In this document: one piece after another, positions 8,734 through 17,032 of the stretch
Layout: each line of letters starts with the position of its first letter
Position numbering within the stretch: position 1 is the stretch's first letter
The notes under the pieces: generated by a model
What the model was told of the DNA's origin: nothing
Database searches by the model: none
What the model saw: only the letters and a program-made list of their open reading frames with translations
Position numbers and translations under genes: made by a program
Source: Flavobacterium sp. LC2016-01
GTDB lineage: Bacteria; Bacteroidota; Bacteroidia; Flavobacteriales; Flavobacteriaceae
DNA: 64,000 bases
NCBI RefSeq assembly: GCF_009711135.1
Contig: NZ_WMIC01000001.1
Coordinates: forward strand, 310,001 to 374,000
Direction of reading: 5' to 3'

Positions 8734-10113
8734 CTATTCAGAAAATTCTAATTTTTTCAATTTATTCCATCCTCCTCTTGTAAAATCTGGTATTTCAACG
8801 GGAGCAGAATTATTATCTAATGAAATTTCGGTTAATGGTCCAAGGCAAGACCATTCAGCCAAATCGTAAACGTCCATGTCTAGCGGAAGTCCTTTTTGCA
8901 GACAGTGAATCAATCGGTAATCCATAATAAAATCCATTCCGCCGTGACCGCCCACTTTTTTAGCCTGTTCTTCGATTCCTTTTGCAATTGGGTGTTTGTA
9001 TTTTTCCATCAGCGCTTTTTTAACTTCTTCTGGAACAAAAGAGTGAGCGCTTAATTTTTCGTGATTTGGTTTTACGTCATCACTTAATTCTTTTCCGTCT
9101 AAAGCATAACCTTCTACAGGATATTTATTTGCAAAACCTTTAGTACCGCTCAATTGGTACATTCTGCTGTACGGACGTGGTGAAGTAACGTCATGCTGAA
9201 TCTGAATTGTTTTTCCGTTTTCTGTACGAATCATTGTCATCGTATGATCACCGTTTCTAAAATCCTTGATTTCCTGACCGGATTTTTCTTTAATATACGC
9301 TGGATTTCCAACCGCTTTTGTATCCATAGAAACCAAGAAATTCATTTTGTCGCCACGATGAATGTTTAATGCCTGACAAGCTGGACCCATACCGTGCGTT
9401 GCGTACACATCGCCACGATGTTTGATGTTGTAATCCATTCTCCAATTGTTCCAATATTCTCCCCAAAAAGGCTGTAAACCATGGATGTAAGAACCTTCAG
9501 CATGAAGGATTTCACCAAATAAACCTTGCTGTGCCATATTTAAAGTAGTCAATTCGAAGAAATCGTAAACACAGTTTTCTAACTGCATACAATGTTTCCT
9601 TGTTTTTTCTGAAGTATCAATAAGTTCCCAGATTTCTTTCATGGTCAAAGCTCCCGGAACTTCAATTGCAACGTGTTTTCCGTCTTTCATTGCCTGAACT
9701 CCAATCACAGCATGATGAAGCCAATCTGTTGCAACATAAACTAAATCTACATTTGGCAATGCCGTTACTTTTCTCCAAGCATTTTCATCGCCATAAAATT
9801 CCTGCGCTTTTGGGAAACCAGCTTTAGTTAAAATTTCATTTGCTTTTGAAGTATTTTCCTGGGTCATGTCGCATAACGCTACAATTTCTACGCCCGGAAT
9901 ATGCGTCATGCGTTCTACAGCACCTGGTCCACGCATTCCAAGACCAATGAAAGCAATACGAACTGTCGGAATTGGAGTTGCCGCCATTCTCAGAACATCT
10001 TGCTGTCCTTTTGGCCGTGATGGCGTTTTGGTTTTAATCATTTGTGCCGATGCAATTGTCCATCCAAACAAAAGAAAAAAGACTATGGTTGATTTTAAAA
10101 ATGCAGTTTTCAT
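8734..10113 (-). CDS. exported GH109-type alpha-N-acetylgalactosaminidase / Gfo-Idh-MocA protein
   Basis: A 459-residue protein starting MKTAFLKS with a signal peptide to about residue 24 (ASAQ). The Rossmann nucleotide motif is IGLGMRGPG (about 56-64), followed by VEIVALCD. The arrangement matches GH109, whose members hydrolyse alpha-GalNAc by an NAD-dependent oxidation-elimination mechanism; the C-terminal GGHGGMDFIMDYR and HGMGPACQALNIHRGD segments are characteristic. Close relatives are annotated only as oxidoreductases, so the glycosidase call rests on the family-specific segments and on the setting beside GH35 and a GH123-like protein. I took the ATG at 10113, since the longer frame would prefix 18 charged residues to the signal peptide. 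Confidence 0.85.
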   Translation of the reverse strand: MKTAFLKSTIVFFLLFGWTIASAQMIKTKTPSRPKGQQDVLRMAATPIPTVRIAFIGLGMRGPGAVERMTHIPGVEIVALCDMTQENTSKANEILTKAGFPKAQEFYGDENAWRKVTALPNVDLVYVATDWLHHAVIGVQAMKDGKHVAIEVPGALTMKEIWELIDTSEKTRKHCMQLENCVYDFFELTTLNMAQQGLFGEILHAEGSYIHGLQPFWGEYWNNWRMDYNIKHRGDVYATHGMGPACQALNIHRGDKMNFLVSMDTKAVGNPAYIKEKSGQEIKDFRNGDHTMTMIRTENGKTIQIQHDVTSPRPYSRMYQLSGTKGFANKYPVEGYALDGKELSDDVKPNHEKLSAHSFVPEEVKKALMEKYKHPIAKGIEEQAKKVGGHGGMDFIMDYRLIHCLQKGLPLDMDVYDLAEWSCLGPLTEISLDNNSAPVEIPDFTRGGWNKLKKLEFSE

Positions 10114-10153
10114 AAGTAAGTTAATTTGGTTTTTGTTTTGTAATACTTTGTTT

Positions 10154-11443
10154 TTAAGGCAAAGCATTAAAATTTATTTCAGGTTTTTTGTTGTTTAAAG
10201 GTCTTGTGAAAATAGTTTTCGGTGTTGTAAAATTGTTGAAGAAGCCACCATCTTTTAGATAAAAAGAATCATTTTCGAGCCCGCCTGCAAAATCCATTCG
10301 GTAACCTTTTGCGCCGGTATTGTCTGTGGTAAATCGAGCCGAATTAATTTCTGTCCAAACTCCTTTTTCATCGCAGACCCATTGATTATTAAATAAAACA
10401 CGACGCGATAAATCGCCTTGTTCTGGAATAAAATTTTCTAAGAACGAATGAAATCTTTTTAGATAAGTATTGGTTTGAGGACGATTGAAACTCGCAATCA
10501 GCAGCCATTTTTTTAATTCTGGAGCATAAAAATAGGCTGTGTAATTTGTGGAATTATCGTTTTGAGGATTTCCGTGCAATAAGAATTTATAGGTTGTACC
10601 CGCTTTCCACATGTATTTCAGATAACTTTGACCTCCTGAGCCTTCGCTTCCAAATTCACCTGCGTGAACGTTTTCTCCTTTTTTGAGCATTTTGATTTTT
10701 TGCGAATCAGGAATACTTTTAGGATCATCTGTTTGAAAAGGACTCCAAACCGAAAACAAAACTCTTCTTTCGTTTGCGGAATTGACCTGAATTCCAAAAT
10801 AACCTTCACCAAAACCATTCGCCATAAAATAAGATCCTATTTTGTCTTCATTTTTAGGCACGATAATTTCGTTGTAATACCATTCGGCATTTATGTTTTC
10901 AGGAACCTGATAATTTAAATGTAGAGATGGACCACGGCGTCCCCAATGATAAAAGTTGCCTTCGTTATTTGGGACAAAAGATATTTTTCCGTCGTAACCT
11001 GTGCTTGAAATTTTTAATCGGTTTAGAGATGGAAATTGACCACCGCTTTTACTGATTCCTTTTATTTTTAAGGCAACATAACCTTCTTGATTAATTTTCC
11101 AATTTCCAATTAAAACAGCCTTTTTTGAGGTATCGAAAATTACTTTTTTTGCTTCATTATGGATAGAAAATTCAAGTTCTGATTTTCCAAAAACTTCTAC
11201 TGATTCTTCTATAGAAATCTGAAAAGTTCCCGCTTTTGAAATTCGAAAATAAACGGTAAAAAACTCCTTTGCATTTGTCCAGTTTTCAATACCATTTTCA
11301 GTAATTGTATTGCTTCCGTCGATATGCTCAGAACTGAAAGCATTTCCCGCAAGTGGAATAGAAACGGTTGTTTCGGCCTCTTTTTTTTCATTCGAAAACG
11401 AGACTAATAAAAAAGCAAAAAACAGGTAAAATAAATTTTTCAT
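10154..11443 (-). CDS. exported DUF5077/DUF3472 protein
   Basis: A 429-residue protein with a hydrophobic N-terminal signal (MKNLFYLFFAFLLVSFS). The first third is a beta-sandwich-like region with the look of DUF5077 (carbohydrate-module-like). The rest carries DUF3472 features: HWGRRGPSLHLNY, FFTVYFR, GSEGSGGQSYL and a Trp/Phe-rich C-terminal half. DUF3472 proteins occur in polysaccharide loci and their activity is not known to me; a glycan-binding or new lyase/hydrolase role is inferred from context only. It lies 40 bases upstream of the GH109 gene and belongs to the same operon. Confidence 0.75.
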   Translation of the reverse strand: MKNLFYLFFAFLLVSFSNEKKEAETTVSIPLAGNAFSSEHIDGSNTITENGIENWTNAKEFFTVYFRISKAGTFQISIEESVEVFGKSELEFSIHNEAKKVIFDTSKKAVLIGNWKINQEGYVALKIKGISKSGGQFPSLNRLKISSTGYDGKISFVPNNEGNFYHWGRRGPSLHLNYQVPENINAEWYYNEIIVPKNEDKIGSYFMANGFGEGYFGIQVNSANERRVLFSVWSPFQTDDPKSIPDSQKIKMLKKGENVHAGEFGSEGSGGQSYLKYMWKAGTTYKFLLHGNPQNDNSTNYTAYFYAPELKKWLLIASFNRPQTNTYLKRFHSFLENFIPEQGDLSRRVLFNNQWVCDEKGVWTEINSARFTTDNTGAKGYRMDFAGGLENDSFYLKDGGFFNNFTTPKTIFTRPLNNKKPEINFNALP

Positions 11444-11474
11444 TTGCTGGAATTTTGGTTTTTAATTGAAAAGT

Positions 11475-11505
11475 AACCTCTCTAATGAACCAGATTAGAG
11501 AGGTT
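11475..11505 (-). other. intercistronic hairpin between M1 peptidase and DUF3472 genes
   Basis: A perfect 12-bp stem (AACCTCTCTAAT paired with ATTAGAGAGGTT) has a seven-base loop. The bases that follow on the minus strand are ACTTTTC, a poor T-run. Attenuator or mRNA-stabilising stem within the operon is likely. Confidence 0.6.
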
Positions 11506-11540
11506 TTCAAAAACAAAACAATTCAAATGGACCTTGCTAA

Positions 11541-13724
11541 TTATTTTTGACTATTAAACTTTTTGATTAAAGGCGTCACATGTTTTTTAGTGTCGTCATC
11601 TAATCCTGCTAATGCTTTTTCGCTTTCTTCAGAAGAGTATTTTGTTAATCCGGAGATTCCTGCTGCAATTACGTTGTATGATTGTTCTTTAATGCTTTCT
11701 TCCATTAAATTTTTATAAGAAGCATCACCTGTAGAAGCTAATTTTACTATAGCATTTGCTCTGGAAATTGTCTTTTTGTCGTTTTTAGCAATGTCAAGAA
11801 GCGTTTTTAAAACCTGATCTTTGGTTTGTTTTTCATATAAATCAATTGCTTTGATACTCAGTACTCTTAAATCTTCCTGTTGATCTTTTAAACCTTCCAG
11901 TAAAATAAGTTGTGATTCCTGACTTCTGTCTTTTGAAGCAAATTTTATAGCTTCAATTCGGTTGTAATACGATGGCGCATTTTTATATTGAAAAAGATAA
12001 TCAGCAGCCGTTTTTTTATCAACATTAACTTGGCCAACTAGGATTTTATCTGGATCTAAATCTATAAATTCAGGTTTTGAAGGAAGATCAAAACTAAAAC
12101 TTTGTTCTCTTTTATTAATTAAAAGATCCTTTCTTATTTTAGTTCCGTTTACGTAAAAATCAACTTTTAAAGGCAATGTAAAGGTTTGCACTGCACTATC
12201 CTGAGATTGACTTATTGTAATGATCATTTTTCCATTAGAATATTTGTAAATCACATCCAGAATTGGACTTCCAGCATTATAATACCATTGATTAAAATAC
12301 GGCAACCAGTCTTTTCCAGTAACTTCTTCCATCGATAAACGAAGCTGGTGTGGTTCACCAGATTTGTAAGCGTAGGTTGTCAAATAATGATTTAAAGATT
12401 TGAAAAATGCTTCATCTCCCATTTGATTTTTTATCGCATATAAAATGATAGAACCTTTAGAATAGCTGATATTATCAAACATATTGTCTGCATTTTTGTA
12501 ATAAAAACGTGCTAAAATAGGGCTGTCTCCATTTTTTTGAGAGCGTAAATAATTCTGTAGTTTTTCATAACGAGAGCGGTCTTCTGCATCTTGTCCGGCA
12601 TCGTGACCGTGCCAAAGCACTTCTCCAAAAGTGGCAAACGATTCATTCATTGTTAAGTTTGACCACGATTCAGCCGTTACATAATCTCCAAACCATTGGT
12701 GAAAAAGCTCATGAGCTATCGTACTTTCCTGATTGTCATCCAGTAATTCTCTGGCTGTTTTCTGTACATACTCGCCATGCAAAGTTGCAGATGTATTTTC
12801 CATTGCACCAGAAACATAATCTCTTGCAACGATTTGCGCATATTTTGCCCATGGATATTCAACACCTAACATTTTGCTGTAAAAGTTCATCATATCCGGA
12901 GTTTTACCAAATATTTGTTTTGCGTATGGGGCATATTTTGGTTCCAGATAATAGCTTACTTCTTTACCATTGTAAGTGTCTTTGGCTATTTTAAAATCAC
13001 CAACAGCCATCATAAACAAATAAGGAGAATGTGGTAATTCCATTTTCCAGGTATCCGTTCGGGTTCCGTTTGAATTGACTTTTTGTGAGGCTAGTTTACC
13101 GTTAGATAAGGTTACATATTTTGCGTCAACCGTCATCGCAATTTCAGAAGTTGTTTTCTGATTTGGTTTGTCGATTGTAGGAAACCAGGCCGATGAAGAT
13201 TCTGTTTCTCCTTGTGTCCAGATCTGGATTGGTTTATCATCTTTTCCATCAGGATTGATAAAATATAATCCTTTTGCATCTGTAATTGCGGTACCTCCTT
13301 TTGCTTTTAATTCATCTGGTTTTGCGGTGTAACTAATGTAAATAGTGAATTTTTCAGTGCTTTTGTATTTTCTGTTTAAAGCAATAAAAAGTTGCTCATT
13401 GTCATACGTATATTTTAAAGGTGTTTTTTTGTTTCCTTCAATAATTGCAATTTCTTTAAAATCCATTCCTTTTGCGTCAAGTGTAAGTGAATCGGTTTCA
13501 TAGAAATGTGGTTTTAAAGTCAGCCACTCTTTTCCATACAGGTATCTTTTGCCATAATCAAAGGATACGTCAAGTTTAGTGTGAATTAAATCGTGAACTT
13601 TTTGAGCGGTAGCTCGGTAAACAGACAATTCATCTTTGCTCTTGTCTGTGTTTTGTGCCTCTGTATTTTGACCCGCCAATAAGGCAAGACCAAAAAGAGT
13701 ACATTTTAAGAAAAGGTTATTCAT
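11541..13724 (-). CDS. exported M1-family zinc metallopeptidase (aminopeptidase N-like)
   Basis: A 727-residue protein with a signal peptide to about residue 24. The M1 signatures are complete: exopeptidase motif GAMEN (306-310), zinc site HELFH (H338, H342) and the third ligand in NESFATFGE (E361). An N-terminal beta-saddle domain and a C-terminal HEAT-like region (about 585-725) complete the fold. It would remove N-terminal amino acids from peptides in the periplasm or at the surface. Its presence among glycosidase genes suggests a glycoprotein or peptide-linked substrate, though it could also be a bystander. The start at 13724 gives a good signal peptide (MNNLFLKCTLFG). Confidence 0.92.
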   Translation of the reverse strand: MNNLFLKCTLFGLALLAGQNTEAQNTDKSKDELSVYRATAQKVHDLIHTKLDVSFDYGKRYLYGKEWLTLKPHFYETDSLTLDAKGMDFKEIAIIEGNKKTPLKYTYDNEQLFIALNRKYKSTEKFTIYISYTAKPDELKAKGGTAITDAKGLYFINPDGKDDKPIQIWTQGETESSSAWFPTIDKPNQKTTSEIAMTVDAKYVTLSNGKLASQKVNSNGTRTDTWKMELPHSPYLFMMAVGDFKIAKDTYNGKEVSYYLEPKYAPYAKQIFGKTPDMMNFYSKMLGVEYPWAKYAQIVARDYVSGAMENTSATLHGEYVQKTARELLDDNQESTIAHELFHQWFGDYVTAESWSNLTMNESFATFGEVLWHGHDAGQDAEDRSRYEKLQNYLRSQKNGDSPILARFYYKNADNMFDNISYSKGSIILYAIKNQMGDEAFFKSLNHYLTTYAYKSGEPHQLRLSMEEVTGKDWLPYFNQWYYNAGSPILDVIYKYSNGKMIITISQSQDSAVQTFTLPLKVDFYVNGTKIRKDLLINKREQSFSFDLPSKPEFIDLDPDKILVGQVNVDKKTAADYLFQYKNAPSYYNRIEAIKFASKDRSQESQLILLEGLKDQQEDLRVLSIKAIDLYEKQTKDQVLKTLLDIAKNDKKTISRANAIVKLASTGDASYKNLMEESIKEQSYNVIAAGISGLTKYSSEESEKALAGLDDDTKKHVTPLIKKFNSQK

Positions 13725-13756
13725 TTTTTTGATTTTAAATGATTGTTTTATGGTTT

Positions 13757-13785
13757 AAAAGTACAGCTAATTGCATTGTACTTTT
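13757..13785 (-). other. intercistronic hairpin between DUF5107 and M1 peptidase genes
   Basis: AAAAGTACA (13757-13765) pairs perfectly with TGTACTTTT (13777-13785) around an 11-base loop. It occupies a 71-base gap in the operon. Confidence 0.5.
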
Positions 13786-13795
13786 AATACATTTT

Positions 13796-16700
13796 TTAAA
13801 GTTTTTCGATTATTCTGACTTCGCCGTCTTTTTCATCTTCACTTAAAATATTCGATGGTTTTTTCGTGTAAACCAATAAACTCCACTGAATGATTTTGTT
13901 TGTCGGATATAAATCGGCTTGATTTTTAAGCCATTTTTCTGCTTCCTGCGAAGAAGAAGTTTTTTCGATTGCCCAAGCTGAAACAAGATCATTTGCCGGC
14001 AAAAAGTTCATTACCGTATTGTCCACTTTTGGATGGAAAGCAACAATTTTCTGCAATGATTTTGATGCCATTTCATTATTACCAAGCTTGGTATAACATT
14101 GGTAATCTAACCAATTTTCAAGTCTTTCATCAATGTTTTCATCGTAAGGTTTTCCAACGCCTAAATTTTCAGGAAACAGTTTTGCGTCGGTAATAAATTG
14201 TAAAGCTTTTTTGTACTGTTTGTTTTTAATTTCAGCTAGAGCCTGCATTAATTTTGCTTCATGATACAACTGTCTTCCGGCGGTTGCGCCTTCAAAAGGA
14301 AGGATTTGTAATTTGGTCAAAAAAGCATCTGCAGCCGTATATTTTTTATTTAATAATAAAGTTTTGGCGTATAGCATTCCAATTAAATAATTGTCTTTAT
14401 GCGTTTTGTAAAATGCTTCTGCAGTCGAAAGTGCTTTATCAAATTGCTTTTGAACGATATAATTTTCAACTAATAATTTATGATATCTCCAGCCTTTCGG
14501 ATCTAATTTTAAAGCCTGCTGCAAACTTGTATTTACAGTCGCTGCATCGTCTTTAAATAAAGAAGCTTTTGCGGCATAAAATGCTGCATCATTTGGTTTT
14601 GCACCGCATTGCGAGAATAATTCTTTAGCCTCAGATATATTATTGCGGTTCCATTCAATTAATGCCAAATGATATTTTAATTGATATTGATCATTTGTCT
14701 GAATCAATTTCTTTAGAATTTCCGCTGTTTCATTTCGGAAAGCAAAACTTGTCGAAGGCTTGATTTTGCTTAAATCAACCGGTTTGTTTTCTAAGAATGA
14801 TTTCCAATAATTAATTTCGGCACTTGGTTCTGCGATTGAAAACACTTTTAAAGCCTCTTCTTTGCGACCTAAATTGTTGTACCAAATTCCTAATTCTAGA
14901 TACGTCTGCTCTGGCATTTCATTTTGAATAGAAGCAGTAAAATTCAGCTTTGTATCATTTGAATTGTTCCAAAGATATTTCTCAAAATCCACAAAATGAT
15001 TTAACGGATCAAGTGCAGCAATCGTTTTTAAAACCGAATTTCCTTTTTCAGCATTATTTTGAAGACGATATAAAACCTCCAAAACCTGTAATCCTTCTAC
15101 ATTATATTGATTGTTCACCAAACTTTTTTCAGCATATTCAACTGCTTTTGGTAAATTGTTTTCAGCCAAATAAATTTTGCTTAAAGAAGTATAAGCCGGA
15201 CTGCGGAATTCAACGCCCGCGGCCGCAATATCAAAACCATCTTTTGCATCAGTATTATTTCCTAAATGCAAATTTGCCAAAGCATAAAAATAATTTGCAG
15301 CAGGATCGTAAGTATCAATTGCTAATGCTTTTTTGGCAGTTTCTACAGCTTCTTTAAATTCTAATTTTCTAATTTGTAAAGATGCTAAAGCAGAAAGGGC
15401 AGGAGCGAAGTTTGGCTCTTTTTTTAAACAAGCCGAAAGATTTTCTTCCGCTTTTGCATAATCTTTAAAACTGATGTAATTTTTTCCTTGCAGATACAAT
15501 CCGTAAACCGAATTATGATCAAAATCTTTGGGAATTTCTACTGGACGATTAATATTTCCGTCTTCTGGAGCTGCGTTCCATACCAATTTATTTTCGCCAA
15601 GAACAAATTTCAACTTATTAGAATCGGCTTTAACCTGAATTGAATCTTTGAATAACTGCAGCGTATTTACCGCAATATCTTTAGAATAGATTTTCTTTTC
15701 CCCTTCAAAAACTTCTATTTTTTCATTTAATTTTTGAAGCGGAGAAAGATAGATTTTCAGCCAGCCATTTTCATTTTTGATATTAACTGCGCCATAATTA
15801 TTGGCTTTTACAAAACCTTTTGTCTGTTTTACAGGAAACCAGTATTCTGTCCAAGTATCGGTTTGGTAAGGTGCAAATGAACGCTGTTTGAAAGGCGTCA
15901 AATTACTGCCTTCACTCGCTTGATTGAACAATCTCCCGCTTTGCACTTCTACATATTGTCCGTCAGTATCGGTTAGTAATTTTTCCCAAATCATACCTTG
16001 CTGCGACAATCCCCAAATCCAGATTTTTTTACCTGGTTTGTCGTCATGATTGCCATATCTTCCCATTCCGAAATCTTCGTCATGCCAATAACCGCCAAAG
16101 AAATCATTGTATTTCCCGAAAACGTGATACGACTTATAACCGCCAAAATCATTGTTTTTGTAGAAGGATAAATCTTTGCCGTTTTCTTTGTCAATTGGCC
16201 ATGAATTGTATTCGCCATTGTGACCAATGTAAGTTTGTCCCGGATAAATGAATTGCAGATTTCCTGCTGCTTTTATTCCGGTATTCATCCAAGTGTAATA
16301 CGGCTGTTCAAATTCAGTCGTGTTTGACCAAAATGAATTTGTCGTAAAATAGGCTTTGTCTTTGGGTAAATTAATGTCTAATTTCCACGAAGTTCTAGTT
16401 AATAAATCTAAAACGCCAATAACACAGCTGATGCTTCCATCTTCTCGAGTTATGATTTTATAATCGACTGGAGTGGCACAATTTGGCGTATGCCCAATAA
16501 TTCCGTAGTTGCCTTCAACACCGCCGCTTGTCCACGGTCCGCGCATGGCGATATCTCTAAATTTGATTACATGATTATTGTAAACAAAATCCTTTCCTGT
16601 TGATTTTTCTACAGCCGACCAGACTTTTCCGCCTATTTCTGGCAGAATCATCAGTTTGATATAATCGTTTTCAATTTCGATTACTTTCCATTCTTTCTGT

Positions 16701-16891
16701 ATTGGTTTATCGGCAAAACCGTCAAAACGGAAATAAGGATAAAACTTTGTATCTGGCTTCGGAATTGGATCAGGATCTGAAAAAGGGTAAGTGGTAAATA
16801 CTTTTTTAAATTCCTTTACAGTTGGTTTATTTTGTGCATTTATAAAAAGGCTTCCAAAGAGTAAAAGGGATAATATTGGTCTAAGTTTCAT
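13796..16891 (-). CDS. exported DUF5107 protein with C-terminal TPR repeats
   Basis: A 1031-residue protein starting MKLRPILSLLLFGSLF with a signal peptide to about 20. The ATG at 16891 is preferred because the longer frame adds a lysine-rich prefix that overlaps an inverted repeat. Residues about 30-400 form the DUF5107 region, a galactose-mutarotase-like beta fold rich in Trp/Gly/Tyr segments such as MILPEIGGKVWSA, MRGPWTSGGVEGNYG and HTPNCATP. From about 480 on come many TPR units (for example NFAPALSALASLQIRKLEFK). DUF5107/TPR proteins are frequent in glycan loci; some relatives may be glycosidases or glycan-binding proteins, but no activity can be assigned from the sequence. Confidence 0.8.
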   Translation of the reverse strand: MKLRPILSLLLFGSLFINAQNKPTVKEFKKVFTTYPFSDPDPIPKPDTKFYPYFRFDGFADKPIQKEWKVIEIENDYIKLMILPEIGGKVWSAVEKSTGKDFVYNNHVIKFRDIAMRGPWTSGGVEGNYGIIGHTPNCATPVDYKIITREDGSISCVIGVLDLLTRTSWKLDINLPKDKAYFTTNSFWSNTTEFEQPYYTWMNTGIKAAGNLQFIYPGQTYIGHNGEYNSWPIDKENGKDLSFYKNNDFGGYKSYHVFGKYNDFFGGYWHDEDFGMGRYGNHDDKPGKKIWIWGLSQQGMIWEKLLTDTDGQYVEVQSGRLFNQASEGSNLTPFKQRSFAPYQTDTWTEYWFPVKQTKGFVKANNYGAVNIKNENGWLKIYLSPLQKLNEKIEVFEGEKKIYSKDIAVNTLQLFKDSIQVKADSNKLKFVLGENKLVWNAAPEDGNINRPVEIPKDFDHNSVYGLYLQGKNYISFKDYAKAEENLSACLKKEPNFAPALSALASLQIRKLEFKEAVETAKKALAIDTYDPAANYFYALANLHLGNNTDAKDGFDIAAAGVEFRSPAYTSLSKIYLAENNLPKAVEYAEKSLVNNQYNVEGLQVLEVLYRLQNNAEKGNSVLKTIAALDPLNHFVDFEKYLWNNSNDTKLNFTASIQNEMPEQTYLELGIWYNNLGRKEEALKVFSIAEPSAEINYWKSFLENKPVDLSKIKPSTSFAFRNETAEILKKLIQTNDQYQLKYHLALIEWNRNNISEAKELFSQCGAKPNDAAFYAAKASLFKDDAATVNTSLQQALKLDPKGWRYHKLLVENYIVQKQFDKALSTAEAFYKTHKDNYLIGMLYAKTLLLNKKYTAADAFLTKLQILPFEGATAGRQLYHEAKLMQALAEIKNKQYKKALQFITDAKLFPENLGVGKPYDENIDERLENWLDYQCYTKLGNNEMASKSLQKIVAFHPKVDNTVMNFLPANDLVSAWAIEKTSSSQEAEKWLKNQADLYPTNKIIQWSLLVYTKKPSNILSEDEKDGEVRIIEKL

Positions 16892-16925
16892 ATGGAGAGC
16901 TGGTTTTTTTGTGGTTATTTTTTTT

Positions 16926-17001
16926 GCCACAGATTTCACTGATTAACACAGATATATTTAAATAAAATCAAAAAATCCTTTTAATCTGTGAAATCTGTGG
17001 C
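16926..17001. repeat. inverted repeat GCCACAGATTTCAC
   Basis: Perfect 14-bp arms, GCCACAGATTTCAC (16926-16939) and GTGAAATCTGTGGC (16988-17001), enclose 48 bases. The sequence AATCCTTTTAATCTGTG next to the right arm also appears at 35508-35525, so this is a dispersed element. Here it sits inside the glycan operon, between the GH123-like and DUF5107 genes. Confidence 0.75.
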
Positions 17002-17032
17002 TTAAAATTGTAGTTAGAATAATTGGCTATTG

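Noticed and set aside
9866..10198. Plus-strand open frame over the GH109 start
   Set aside because: Antisense to the GH109 signal peptide and Rossmann motif; no homology seen.
14950..15357. Plus-strand open frame of 135 codons inside the DUF5107/TPR gene
   Set aside because: Antisense shadow of the TPR region; its composition is Phe/Asn/Leu/Gln-rich low complexity with no start context.
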